NCBI GenBank assembly: GCA_021372895.1
Contig: JAJFTP010000012.1
Span: forward strand, 1 to 63,555
DNA from: Synergistaceae bacterium
GTDB lineage: Bacteria; Synergistota; Synergistia; Synergistales; Synergistaceae
Direction of reading: 5' to 3'
DNA length: 63,555 bases
Shown here: positions 7,048 to 18,633 of the stretch, piece by piece
Position numbering within the stretch: position 1 is the stretch's first letter
Layout of the letters: the number at the start of each line of letters is the position of its first letter
Translations under genes and position numbers: made by a program
Notes under the pieces: model-generated
The model's input: the letters and a program-made list of their open reading frames with translations, nothing else
Told to the model about the DNA's origin: nothing
The model's database searches: none

Positions 7048-7919
7048 TTACAAAAAATCCGATGCAATTGAAAACGTTTATTAAGAAAAAAGCGGAAGAA
7101 AATAATATTTCAAGTCAGCTTGTTATGCAGAACTATATGATGGAACGGCTTCTGGAACGTATCTCCCTCTCTCCCTACAGGAAGAACTTTATTCTCAAAG
7201 GCGGATTTCTAATAGCCGCCATCGTGGGCCTGAATACGCGTACGACAATGGACTTGGATACCACAATAAAGGGGCTGGACTTAACACACGAGTCTATCGA
7301 CAGGATATTCAAGGAAATCTGCGCTATCAAGGTAGAAGACAATATTACCTTCAATGTACTGCGGACGACTGAAATTCGTGAGGGAGACGATTATCCCGGA
7401 CTGCGTGTAGCGCTGGAAGCAAACTACCACCCCCTTGCAGTGCCATTAACCGTGGATGTGACAACAGGCGATAAAATTACTCCCCGCGAAGTGAAACGTT
7501 CTTTGCGGCTCCTTTTTGACGACCGCAGTATTTCGGTCATGACGTATAACCTGGAAACGGTACTTGCGGAGAAGATTGAAACTGTATTGTACCGCAATAT
7601 AGCGAACACCAGACCGAGGGATTTTTATGACATTTACATTCTTACTGCTCTCTACGGCCAACAGCTGGATTTAACAGTCTTAAAACAGGCATTGCTTGAA
7701 ACTGCCCGAAAAAGAGGCAGCCTGCAGATTTTACCCGAGTATAGGCAAATAATTCAAGATATACAGGCAAGTCCAAGGATGCGGGACTTTTGGGAGCAAT
7801 ACCGAGGGAGATTCAATTACGTAAAAAATATTTCATTTGATGATGCCTGTAAATCAGTTCTGATGATTATGGAAAACACGTACGGGGTCCCGCATATTAA
7901 CGACTCGCCAGAAGTTTGA
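7044..7919 (+). CDS. abiEii: AbiEii-type nucleotidyltransferase toxin (locus 2)
   Basis: A 291-residue AbiEii/AbiGii toxin starting at GTG with an upstream GGAGG. Motifs: NFILKGGFLIAAIVGL (around 47-62), the acidic pair in TTMDLDTTIKG (around 66-76), VLAEKIETVLYR (around 174-185) and RPRDFYDIYIL (around 190-200). It is shorter than the toxin of locus 1 because it lacks the charged C-terminal tail. Together with the preceding gene it forms a complete type IV toxin-antitoxin pair, by family knowledge a bacteriostatic nucleotidyltransferase with a phage-abortive role. No terminator is obvious just downstream. Confidence 0.92.
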   Translation: MITKNPMQLKTFIKKKAEENNISSQLVMQNYMMERLLERISLSPYRKNFILKGGFLIAAIVGLNTRTTMDLDTTIKGLDLTHESIDRIFKEICAIKVEDNITFNVLRTTEIREGDDYPGLRVALEANYHPLAVPLTVDVTTGDKITPREVKRSLRLLFDDRSISVMTYNLETVLAEKIETVLYRNIANTRPRDFYDIYILTALYGQQLDLTVLKQALLETARKRGSLQILPEYRQIIQDIQASPRMRDFWEQYRGRFNYVKNISFDDACKSVLMIMENTYGVPHINDSPEV

Positions 7920-8274
7920 CTATAGTTGTTACTCTGCGTCTTCTCAGAATTGCTACGGCACGTATGACAAAGCGGGGGGCACCTGGTCCCCTACTACTCA
8001 ATACACTGTTCGTCATCTGCTGTAACCCACTTGGACATCTTCATCCAGTAAATCCGTTAACCCGAGGTTCCTGAGTACAGCATTTACGGTCTTTTTCGTG
8101 TAGCCGCATGGGTCCCCCTTTCTGTCATTGCCTTTTATGCGCTTCTGAAGTCCATGCGAACTGCATGCTTGATCCTTGGTCTGCCCGGGCCTTTTCGTCG
8201 GGAGTGTCATTTATCCGGTGATAATGTGAGTTTTCGTTTGGTTCATTTTTTGCCCGCTTTGGAAAAAATACATG
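7920..8274. other. Spacer between AbiE locus 2 and tRNA-Val
   Basis: About 350 bases without a gene I can support. A minus-strand frame (8013-8210, 65 codons) contains GYTKKTVNAVLRNLGLTDLL and might be a decayed fragment, but it has no ribosome site and no recognisable family. No copy of the tRNA-Val 3' end is present here, so I see no sign that this accessory stretch integrated at that tRNA. Confidence 0.4.
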
Positions 8275-8299
8275 AAAAAGGACGAGCCGAAGCCCGTCC
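8275..8299 (-). terminator. Rho-independent terminator of tRNA-Val
   Basis: On the minus strand an 8-pair stem (GGACGGGC / GCTCGTCC, one G-T pair) closes a TTCG tetraloop and is followed by TTTTT. It lies about 15 bases past the tRNA 3' end. Confidence 0.85.
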
Positions 8300-8313
8300 G
8301 TGGTTTACGAATA

Positions 8314-8388
8314 TGGTGGGCGATAGAAGAATTGAACTTCTGACCTCTTCCGTGTCAAGGAAGCGTTCTACCTCTGAACTAATCGCCC
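8314..8388 (-). tRNA. tRNA-Val (anticodon GAC), CCA encoded
   Basis: A complete cloverleaf on the minus strand: acceptor GGGCGAT paired with ATCGCCC, D-arm with GTTCAGAGGTAGAAC, anticodon stem CTTCC/GGAAG with loop TTGACAC, T-loop TTCAATT, discriminator A and an encoded CCA. Anticodon GAC reads GUC/GUU valine codons. It has its own consensus promoter just after guaB and a strong terminator, so it is an independent transcription unit, though read-through from guaB is possible. Confidence 0.95.
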
Positions 8389-8399
8389 AACGAGCAAAG

Positions 8400-8428
8400 A
8401 TTCTACTATCTATCATTCCTCATGTCAA
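8400..8428 (-). promoter_or_regulatory. Promoter of tRNA-Val
   Basis: TTGACA (8423-8428), a 17-base spacer and TAGAAT (8400-8405) on the minus strand, ending 11 bases before the mature tRNA 5' end. A near-perfect sigma-70 promoter located between the guaB stop and the tRNA. Confidence 0.85.
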
Positions 8429-8448
8429 TACTGCTCAGATAGGTTTCG

Positions 8449-9972
<1,524 letters not shown>

Positions 9973-11151
9973 TTATGCATTAAGCGCGATTTTGCCCTTT
10001 CTCCTCGAAAGAGTAGCCACTCCATGGCAGATCATGCACTCAGAGCGTCCAACGCTGCCGCATCCCTCTCCTGATTTGATCTTTATGTTCAAATTGCGCT
10101 CACCGTCACTCTCGCTGAGGTAAGGCGCAAGGCTTGCGATAAACATCGGAACCATGTCGCCCAACCTTGGTGTCTGAGCTTCTAGAGTTATGTCGACCCA
10201 TTCGATCTTCCATCCCGAAGCTCTTATTCTTTGTACAACAGAGTCGAGCATTCCTGTGCTTGCAGCATCCTTCCATTTTACATCAGATGCGGGGAATAGG
10301 GTCCCAATATCGGGCTCACCCGCTGCTCCCAAAATGGCATCCATCACTGTGTGCGTAATAATGTCAGCGTCAGAATGGCCAAGCAGTCCTATAACGGAGT
10401 CGCTGATCTCCATGCCGGCAAGTATCAGCCTGCGTCCGGGGATAAGTTTATGGACGTCAAAACCATGTCCGGTGCGGCGCTCTATGTTTCCTTCAGCAAG
10501 AGCATAGGCTATTGCCAGGTCAAAAGAGGTCGTAATTTTGAAGTTTGACTCAATTCCGTCTACGACGCCAAGTTCACGTCCGGCAGCTAACCATGCCTCA
10601 GCCTCGTCCTTTCCCTTAGACCCGTACTGTTCTATCGCGGAGATGAGCGATTTTTTTTCAAATGCCTGCGGGGTCTGTGTGCGAAAATATTCTTTCCTGT
10701 CAACACATGTGATTTTACCGCCGGAGATTTTTTTCAATGAATCTGAGGAGGCAAGCAACGGTACGCCAGAGCCGCATTCTTCAGTTTTCTTTATGAGCCT
10801 GCGGCATAGTCCGGCGGTTATAAAAGGGCGGGCCGCATCGTGGACCAGCACGTGTGACCCGCTGCATATCTTTAATCCATTCATTACCGAGTCTGATCGT
10901 GTATCTCCTCCGGCTGTGATCTTCAGAGGGATCCTGAGATCATCTTCAGACTCAACATTTTTAAAATTTGTGGGCGGAAGCACAAGGACAAGCTCTTTTA
11001 TTTCCCCTGCAGCCCAAAGTTTTTCTGCTGTTTCAGCGGACCATCTCCATAAGGGGATGCCGTTAAGTTCCCTGAACTGTTTTGGTATGCCCCCGATGCG
11101 GCTTCCTGATCCGCCGGCAACTATAATGAACGACCATGTGTTTTTCTGCAT
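9973..11151 (-). CDS. ispDF: Bifunctional IspD/IspF (MEP pathway)
   Basis: Two consecutive-pathway enzymes in one 392-residue chain. The N-terminal part (1 to about 225) is 2-C-methyl-D-erythritol 4-phosphate cytidylyltransferase, with the nucleotide loop IIVAGGSGSRIGGIPKQF and VLVHDAARPFI. The C-terminal part (about 227-392) is 2-C-methyl-D-erythritol 2,4-cyclodiphosphate synthase, with metal ligands D232 and H234 (GFDVHKL), GHSDADIITHTVMDAILGA and KSGEGCGSVGRSE. IspE, which acts between them, is not in this window. The gene follows yacL by 4 bases. Such fusions are known in several phyla. Confidence 0.95.
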   Translation of the reverse strand: MQKNTWSFIIVAGGSGSRIGGIPKQFRELNGIPLWRWSAETAEKLWAAGEIKELVLVLPPTNFKNVESEDDLRIPLKITAGGDTRSDSVMNGLKICSGSHVLVHDAARPFITAGLCRRLIKKTEECGSGVPLLASSDSLKKISGGKITCVDRKEYFRTQTPQAFEKKSLISAIEQYGSKGKDEAEAWLAAGRELGVVDGIESNFKITTSFDLAIAYALAEGNIERRTGHGFDVHKLIPGRRLILAGMEISDSVIGLLGHSDADIITHTVMDAILGAAGEPDIGTLFPASDVKWKDAASTGMLDSVVQRIRASGWKIEWVDITLEAQTPRLGDMVPMFIASLAPYLSESDGERNLNIKIKSGEGCGSVGRSECMICHGVATLSRRKGKIALNA

Positions 11152-11155
11152 GATC

Positions 11156-12316
11156 CTAAGCGCTGATGCGGCCGAATACCATTCTTCCCGCGGAAGTCTG
11201 GAGCATTGATGTCACTGTTACTTTTACCCTCTCGCCTATGTGTTTATAGCCATCCTCGACTACCAGCATTGTCCCGTCGTCGAGATAGCCTATGCCCTGA
11301 TGGTTTTCTTTGCCGATCCTGATAATGTCGATTTCGACATCTTCTCCGGGCAGAAGCATAGGTTTAAGCGAGTTTGCAAGGTCGTTTACGTTAAGTACCG
11401 AGACACCCTCGATCTGCGCGACTTGGTTCAGGTTATAGTCGGTAGTTATGACCTTGCCTCCGAGTCGCCTTGCCAGAACGACAAGCGCCTCATCGACCTT
11501 GTCTCTTTCCAGATCCTTAAGCGTAATTTCTGGGATTTCGATGTTGAGAGCCCCGATTTTTTGAAGCTCTGTAACTACAGACAGGCCCCGCCTCCCACGC
11601 GTGCGGCGCAGAGAATCTGTAGAGTCGGCGACTCCCTGCAGTTCCGCAAGAATAAATCTCGGGAGCACTATAGTGCCCTCCAGGAACCCCGTCTGTGCAA
11701 CATCCAGTATCCTTCCGTCAATGATCGAACTTGTGTCAAGTATTTTGGGAACTGAAAAATAATATTCTGCAGATGTGCTGACCTCTTCTTCTCTTACATT
11801 CTCACCGTTGCCTATTTTCTTTTTGCGCTTTGGAAGTTTCAGCCTGATATCACCAATATTTGTGATAACGTTCCATATGTCGTCCCTGCGCTTTGCAAAA
11901 ACACGCAGCCCAAGATAAGCAAGGGCTATGTTCAGCAGGACTGCTATATAGACCCCTACTCCGCCCGGAAGCCTTGACATAGGCATAGCGATAAGGTTTG
12001 CCAGAAGCAGCCCCATAACAAGCCCGACCAGACTGACTATCAGATCAGGCACGCTTGTGTTCTGTAATCTAGATTCTATAAATTGACTGAACTTAGAGAG
12101 ACCTAACCAGAACAAAGGTGCAAGAATAAAGCCGAGGCATGCTGACAGCAGTATGATAAAAATAGTCGTACCGATAGGGTGAAGCAGTGTGATCGACGGC
12201 CACCAGTTATAATCAAGGACTAGATTCGATATCTGATAACCGGCAGCCCCGCAGATAAAAACCATAACTGCGCGTACCAATCTTCTCATGACGATGGAAA
12301 GTCCTGATTCAGACAT
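11156..12316 (-). CDS. yacL: PIN/TRAM-domain membrane protein, YacL type
   Basis: A 386-residue protein with about four N-terminal membrane helices (about 12-32, 42-70, 90-112, 120-140), a PIN nuclease-fold domain starting at ILDTSSIIDGRILDVAQTG (around 195-213) with acidic residues also in LVVLARRLGGKVITTDYNLN, and a C-terminal TRAM domain (about 320-386, with GYLDDGTMLVVEDG). This is the architecture of Bacillus YacL, whose proposed role is RNA binding or cleavage at the membrane. AGAAAGGAG precedes the ATG. It is coupled to ispDF, as yacL often is in Gram-positive genomes. Confidence 0.92.
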   Translation of the reverse strand: MSESGLSIVMRRLVRAVMVFICGAAGYQISNLVLDYNWWPSITLLHPIGTTIFIILLSACLGFILAPLFWLGLSKFSQFIESRLQNTSVPDLIVSLVGLVMGLLLANLIAMPMSRLPGGVGVYIAVLLNIALAYLGLRVFAKRRDDIWNVITNIGDIRLKLPKRKKKIGNGENVREEEVSTSAEYYFSVPKILDTSSIIDGRILDVAQTGFLEGTIVLPRFILAELQGVADSTDSLRRTRGRRGLSVVTELQKIGALNIEIPEITLKDLERDKVDEALVVLARRLGGKVITTDYNLNQVAQIEGVSVLNVNDLANSLKPMLLPGEDVEIDIIRIGKENHQGIGYLDDGTMLVVEDGYKHIGERVKVTVTSMLQTSAGRMVFGRISA

Positions 12317-12384
12317 TACACATTCTCCTTTCTTAATTTTAATTTCTATTGCTTTTTACAAACAGTGAAAAATCTCTCAATAAA

Positions 12385-12981
12385 TTACATTTCTTTTCTG
12401 GATTCAAGAGCCATATGGAGCGTTACCCGATCGGCAAAACCTATACTGCCCCCGACCGGAAGGCCGTAAGAGAGCCGCGTGATTTTCACGGGCAGTCCGC
12501 ATACAGCCTCCTGTATGGCAAATGCAGTAAGATCTCCCTCTATTCTCGGAGCTGTGGCAAGGATCAGCTCTTCTATGCCAAGCTCAGAGATCCTAGCTCT
12601 CAGTCGTTCTATGCTTGCCTTCGGTATCTCCTGATCGTCAAGAGGAGATACCCTCCCGCCGAGCACATGATAAAGCCCGTTAAATATCCCTGCCTGTTCT
12701 AAAGCCACACAATCTTCATCGCTTTCCACAACACATATGATTTTTCTGTTTCTCATCAAATCACGGCATATAGAGCATGGTTCCATGTCCGTTATGTTGC
12801 CGCACTCGGAGCAATGGTGGACCTCCTCTGTCAGCTGTGCTACGGCGCATGAAAAATCCTTCACCCAAGAGGGATCCTGTCTTAAAAGGAAAAATACCAT
12901 GCGTCTCGCTGTCTTTTCCCCGACGCCTGGCAGTTTGCTCCATAATTTTATAAGTTTCTGTACCGAACTTGGAAGTGTCAC
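12385..12981 (-). CDS. recR: Recombination mediator RecR
   Basis: Works with RecO/RecF to load RecA at gaps. The 198 residues show an N-terminal helix-hairpin-helix (LWSKLPGVGEKTARRMVFF), a four-cysteine zinc finger (HCSECGNITDMEPCSICRD, about 56-74), and a Toprim domain starting at IICVVESDEDCVALE with YHVLGGRVSPLD. The start is GTG at 12981 with a poor ribosome site; no better in-frame start exists. It lies 16 bases after ybaB, the usual partner. dnaX, the common third member, is not adjacent. Confidence 0.96.
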   Translation of the reverse strand: MTLPSSVQKLIKLWSKLPGVGEKTARRMVFFLLRQDPSWVKDFSCAVAQLTEEVHHCSECGNITDMEPCSICRDLMRNRKIICVVESDEDCVALEQAGIFNGLYHVLGGRVSPLDDQEIPKASIERLRARISELGIEELILATAPRIEGDLTAFAIQEAVCGLPVKITRLSYGLPVGGSIGFADRVTLHMALESRKEM

Positions 12982-12997
12982 CGGAGTTTGATTTTCC

Positions 12998-13309
12998 CTA
13001 TTTCAGTCCGGGAAAGCCGCCCATTCCGCCGGTTACAGAGCTCATGGCCTTGTCTGCCATTTCCTTGCTCTTTCCTATGGCATCCTTTACCGCGCTTAAA
13101 ACGAGATCTTCCAGCATCTCCACATCATCTGGTCGTACTACTTCAGGAGAGATAGAGATAGACAGAACCTCACCATGACCATTTACTTTTGCCTTGACCA
13201 TGCCGCCGCCGGCTGTGCCTTCAACTATATTTTTACCTAATTCTTCCTGAGCCAGAGCCATTTGTGCCTGCATTTTCTGTGCCTGTTTCAGTATTTTATC
13301 CATATTCAT
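12998..13309 (-). CDS. ybaB: Nucleoid-associated protein YbaB/EbfC
   Basis: A 103-residue DNA-binding dimer of the YbaB/EbfC family, recognised by the opening MDKILKQAQKMQAQMALAQE, the glycine-rich GTAGGGMVKAKVNGHGE and the glycine- and methionine-rich tail MSSVTGGMGGFPGLK. AAAGGATG precedes the start. Next to recR, its conserved neighbour. Members bind DNA with a tweezer-like dimer and influence nucleoid structure or gene expression. Confidence 0.93.
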   Translation of the reverse strand: MNMDKILKQAQKMQAQMALAQEELGKNIVEGTAGGGMVKAKVNGHGEVLSISISPEVVRPDDVEMLEDLVLSAVKDAIGKSKEMADKAMSSVTGGMGGFPGLK

Positions 13310-13419
13310 TGCAAAAAAACATCCTTTCGACAGAATATCGATTATTTAATAAACAGTGAATATACAACTATATTGATGATATTGCCAGAGGAAAATACTT
13401 ATTCAATTTCCCTGTAAGT

Positions 13420-13455
13420 TCAAGTATGCAATAAACAACCATCTACGCAAAGCAT
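13420..13455 (-). CDS. Possible 11-codon open frame with a strong ribosome site
   Basis: GGAGGAG lies about six bases before an ATG that opens a frame reading MLCVDGCLLHT and a TGA. It is in the 227-base gap between the glycosyltransferase fusion and ybaB. It could be a leader peptide or chance; there is no attenuator-like hairpin that I can see. Confidence 0.2.
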   Translation of the reverse strand: MLCVDGCLLHT

Positions 13456-13536
13456 CGGGATCTCCTCCGCGTATCTGACTATTGCCGGTATATTAGCAGA
13501 CGATTCCTTAATAGATCCTACCCGGTTTTTTTCTGG

Positions 13537-15303
13537 CTAAGGTCTTTCATTTGTATAACTGACATCGGGTCCATCTTCTTTATACCAATCAATATGCATG
13601 ACCGTAAGAAATATGTAAAAAACAAATATCGGCAACTTCATGATACGCCGCCAGCGCCACGGCTCCTGAATAGTCCTGTATAACCACTCCAGCCCAAGTT
13701 TCTGCCATATCTTCGGCGCACGCGAAAGTCTGCCCGAAAGGACATCCATGCTGCCGCCTATTCCCATTCCGACAATGGCACCTGTGGCTGCGAGATTATC
13801 TTCGAGCCAGTATTCCTGCTTTGGCACACCGAGTCCCACAAATAGTATTTTTGCCCCGCTTGCTGCGATCTCAGCACATATATCCCCTGTTTCATCAGCC
13901 TTAAAAAATCCATCGTTGGTTCCTGCGATCACCAGTCCCGGATATTTTGCAGCCAGCACATCTCCCGCTATTTTCGAAACCCCCGGTCCTCCCCCAAGCA
14001 ACCAGACACTCCAGCCTTCATAGGCCGCACGTTTGCAAAGATGTTCTGTGAATTCAACTCCCGGGATCCGCTCCTGTATGGGGCTGCCTATAATGCGCAA
14101 TGCCATGATAAGGCCTGTGCCGTCCGGCAGGACAAGACCTGCTTCACGCACTATCTTCCTGTATCGTCTGTCACTTCTGCTCCTCAACGCCGCGAGAGCA
14201 TCTGGTGTTACTATTATATGTGGTGTGTTTTCCGAGGTGATCCAGTGCTGCACTTGTGATATCGCGTAATTCAGGGATATATTGTCTACCCTTATGCCCC
14301 AAAGCCCGGGCCGCCTGCTGAAGCCTTTGTTCCCAACAGAGGCAAATTTGACCCTGAAGAAGATACCTGTTACTGCAAATATTACGGCAGCTGCTGTGAT
14401 GAGAGAAAAGAAACCATCAGCCCCTATCTGGAAACAAGCAGCCAGACAGCCGGTTATCGCGCAGATCATGACTACCGTATGTATCGCGCTTGCGTGATCC
14501 ATACCCCGGGCGATCAATTTTCTGTAAATTATAAGATTTCCCGTGGGTTTGGGTGATAATGCAGCGCTTATTACGCTCAGCAGGGTTTCAGCAAGCGGCA
14601 GGGCAAAAAGGCCAATGGAGAGGAGTGCCAGGGTATAAAATGGGATCCCCTTACTTATTCCGAGGATCGATACTCCTGCAAATAGCGTCCCCCATAATGC
14701 CGTAAGGGGTTCTGTAAGTCTGCGGTAAGCATGGATATGCCTGCTCCATAAGACAAGCAGGAATATCATTCCTGTTATGCATATCTGGGATGCTTCGCGT
14801 AGATTCTGAGAAGAAGAGAGTATCACTGCGGATACAAGAGTCCAGCTGATTGCCAGAAGAAGTCCGCACATACCTGGAACTTCATCGATCTCTTGAAAAA
14901 AAATCGGGAATATTCCCATCCATAGTGTACTTATAGTAAGAGATGCAAAATAAGAGAGATAATAATATTCACTATGAGAAAACTCTATAAAGGCGATGCG
15001 CGGGCCGAATAATGAAAAACCGAGCCCTACGAGAAAATATAAAAATCGGAGATTTCTTCCTTTTGTCACCTTCTGACAGAAACCTATGCATGCAGCTACG
15101 ACACCGGCCGCTATCGTCACACGCAACGGGCCGTCGGGGGCCCATATGCCGAACAGCGCCCAAGCGGCAACCAGAGTTATGTCCTTGAGGTAGTAATACT
15201 GGTCGCTTTCAAGGTATTTTTTAAAGAATTTCTGTATGAAGACGCAGAGGGCGGCAATGAAAAGTACGATTAATACTGTCATTGCATTAGTATTGTTAAA
15301 CAT
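13537..15303 (-). CDS. Membrane domain fused to WecG/TagA/CpsF glycosyltransferase
   Basis: A 588-residue protein. The first about 320 residues hold roughly ten hydrophobic helices. The C-terminal about 240 residues are a WecG/TagA/CpsF (GT26) glycosyltransferase: GLWGIRVDNISLNYAI, HIIVTPDALAALRSRSDRRY, VLPDGTGLIMALRIIG, the glycine-rich VWLLGGGPGVSKIAGDVLA, and LFVGLGVPKQEYWLEDN. In relatives this domain transfers a second sugar (ManNAc or ManNAcA type) onto an undecaprenyl-diphosphate sugar in surface polysaccharide synthesis. The frame extends to 15369, but the ATG at 15303 follows GGAGG and starts just before the first helix. Family members are usually soluble or peripheral; the long membrane domain is unusual. 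No other polysaccharide genes are nearby. Confidence 0.85.
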   Translation of the reverse strand: MFNNTNAMTVLIVLFIAALCVFIQKFFKKYLESDQYYYLKDITLVAAWALFGIWAPDGPLRVTIAAGVVAACIGFCQKVTKGRNLRFLYFLVGLGFSLFGPRIAFIEFSHSEYYYLSYFASLTISTLWMGIFPIFFQEIDEVPGMCGLLLAISWTLVSAVILSSSQNLREASQICITGMIFLLVLWSRHIHAYRRLTEPLTALWGTLFAGVSILGISKGIPFYTLALLSIGLFALPLAETLLSVISAALSPKPTGNLIIYRKLIARGMDHASAIHTVVMICAITGCLAACFQIGADGFFSLITAAAVIFAVTGIFFRVKFASVGNKGFSRRPGLWGIRVDNISLNYAISQVQHWITSENTPHIIVTPDALAALRSRSDRRYRKIVREAGLVLPDGTGLIMALRIIGSPIQERIPGVEFTEHLCKRAAYEGWSVWLLGGGPGVSKIAGDVLAAKYPGLVIAGTNDGFFKADETGDICAEIAASGAKILFVGLGVPKQEYWLEDNLAATGAIVGMGIGGSMDVLSGRLSRAPKIWQKLGLEWLYRTIQEPWRWRRIMKLPIFVFYIFLTVMHIDWYKEDGPDVSYTNERP

Positions 15304-15378
15304 ATAAAGCTTAACCTCCACCCGCCTGGTGAATTTTTTATGGTCAGTTCTGCTTTTCTTCTGCAACACAAAACACTC

Positions 15379-15426
15379 TGCGGGACCTTAGGTACTGCAT
15401 TTCAATTAACCGTCAGGGACCCCGCA
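15379..15426. repeat. Inverted repeat upstream of the glycosyltransferase fusion
   Basis: TGCGGG (15379-15384) and CCCGCA (15421-15426) face each other across 36 bases, with further GGGAC/GTCCC complementarity inside. It lies between the serS stop and the fusion gene. It could be a terminator-like or leader structure; the T-rich run (15430-15435) is on the plus-strand side, where there is no gene. Confidence 0.3.
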
Positions 15427-15504
15427 AGTGTTTTTAAGGAAACACCGGATAAGCAAGTTCACTATATATCTGGAGTAACACAAGGTAAATGGTATTAAGC
15501 GCGT

Positions 15505-17267
<1,763 letters not shown>

Positions 17268-17319
17268 AAAACATCTCCCTCTCCGAATGATTGTAAAATA
17301 TTTTTATTTGCGGCCGATC

Positions 17320-17348
17320 CTTATATGTTTTATCTGAAAATCCGTCAA
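17320..17348 (-). promoter_or_regulatory. Promoter of ribH-serS
   Basis: TTGACG (17343-17348), 17 bases, TATAAG (17320-17325) on the minus strand, in the 109-base gap between ribBA and ribH. A close sigma-70 match about 55 bases before the ribH start. Confidence 0.75.
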
Positions 17349-17376
17349 GTAACAATGATCGCTGCTGTTTTTGCGT

Positions 17377-18624
17377 CTATTTATTGCACTCCTTGCAGTC
17401 TCTGTACAAAGGGTCTGATGTGTGCAGATAGTGCCCCATCTTACATATCTTCGTGTTGAGATATTTCTCATTGTATTTATTGGGCGGGATCTCGATCGGT
17501 ACCCTCTCAGATATTTCAAGTCCATAGCCGGCAAGCCCGGCAATTTTTACCGGGTTGTTGGTCATAAGCTTAAACCGTTTCAGCCCGAGGTCTACAAGTA
17601 TCTGTGCGCCTACACCGTAATCCCTGAGATCCGGGGCAAAACCAAGAGCTGTGTTTGCCTCGACTGTGTCCATTCCCTTTTCCTGGAGTTCGTAAGCCTT
17701 AAGCTTAGCCAGCAGGCCGATCCCGCGCCCTTCCTGTCTCATATAGAGAAGAACACCGCGCCCGGCATTTTCTATCATCTGCATGGCTTTATGCAGCTGG
17801 GGCCCGCAGTCACAGCGAAGCGAACCAAGCAGGTCTCCTGTGAAACATTCGGAATGTACGCGGACAAGCACATCGTCGATCCCTGCAACTTCTCCTTTGA
17901 CCAGCGCAAGATGGAGTGCCCCAGGGTTATCTCCGTATGGACTGGTATATGCATGGCACATAAAATCGCCCCACATTGTCGGAAGATGTACGACGGCCTC
18001 TTTACGTACAAACTTTTCACGAATTACACGGTATCTGATAAGATCTTCTACGGAGATTATTTTAAGTCCATGTTCCTCGGAGAACTTCATGAGCTGCGGA
18101 AGACGCGACATGCTGCCGTCGTCATTCATTATTTCGCATATAACGCCGCCTTCGTTAAAACCCGCTAAACGTGACAGGTCCACTGCTGCTTCTGTATGCC
18201 CCGCCCTTTTAAGAACACCGCCATGGCGCGCCACAAGCGGAAATATATGCCCCGGTTTTCGGAAGTCCTCGGGCCGCGAAAGGGGATTTGCCAGTGCTCG
18301 GGCAGTTGCTGCCCTCTCTGCCGCAGAGATGCCTGTCGTTCCTTCTGAATAGTCTACTGAGACTGTAAATGCTGTCCCAAGCAAATCGGTGCTGTTGTCA
18401 ACCATCGGCGTAAGATTAAGGCGTTTAGCCTGCTCTATCCCGATAGGCACACATACCAGTCCGCGTGCGTTAATGAGCATAAAATTCAGGTCTTCTGTTC
18501 GGCAGCAGTCCGCCGCCATTACAAGGTCGCCTTCATTTTCGCGGCTCTCGTCGTCCACTACGATAACCATTTTCCCCTGCTTTATGTCGGCAATTGCTTC
18601 CTCTATCGTATTAAACATCTTCAA
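17377..18624 (-). CDS. ribBA: Bifunctional DHBP synthase / GTP cyclohydrolase II
   Basis: Makes both riboflavin precursors. The first about 200 residues are 3,4-dihydroxy-2-butanone 4-phosphate synthase, with DDESRENEGDLVMAAD (metal and substrate acids), GTTGISAAERAAT and AGHTEAAVDLSRLAG. The second half is GTP cyclohydrolase II: RVHSECFTGDLLGSLRCDCG supplies the zinc cysteines, and MRQEGRGIGLLAKLKAY the catalytic residues. Length 415 is typical. ATG at 18624 is the natural start. It sits 9 bases downstream of ribE in a ribD-ribE-ribBA run. Confidence 0.97.
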   Translation of the reverse strand: MKMFNTIEEAIADIKQGKMVIVVDDESRENEGDLVMAADCCRTEDLNFMLINARGLVCVPIGIEQAKRLNLTPMVDNSTDLLGTAFTVSVDYSEGTTGISAAERAATARALANPLSRPEDFRKPGHIFPLVARHGGVLKRAGHTEAAVDLSRLAGFNEGGVICEIMNDDGSMSRLPQLMKFSEEHGLKIISVEDLIRYRVIREKFVRKEAVVHLPTMWGDFMCHAYTSPYGDNPGALHLALVKGEVAGIDDVLVRVHSECFTGDLLGSLRCDCGPQLHKAMQMIENAGRGVLLYMRQEGRGIGLLAKLKAYELQEKGMDTVEANTALGFAPDLRDYGVGAQILVDLGLKRFKLMTNNPVKIAGLAGYGLEISERVPIEIPPNKYNEKYLNTKICKMGHYLHTSDPLYRDCKECNK

Positions 18625-18633
18625 ACAGCCCCC

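Noticed and set aside
8013-8210. 65-codon minus-strand frame between AbiE locus 2 and tRNA-Val
   Set aside because: No ribosome site, no family and no supporting neighbours; may be a decayed fragment but cannot be supported.
5161-8232. Shared 12-base word ataatgtgagtt near 5161 and 8221, considered as insertion-sequence ends
   Set aside because: A 12-base match is expected by chance many times in 64 kb, and no inverted or extended similarity surrounds it.
8314-8388. tRNA-Val considered as the integration site of the left accessory stretch
   Set aside because: No second copy of its 3' end was seen in 1-8300, and no integrase is present.
13310-13536. SRP RNA or other structured RNA next to ybaB-recR
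   Set aside because: The conserved SRP tetraloop and asymmetric loop sequences are absent; only a short open frame and an AT-rich promoter-like stretch are visible.
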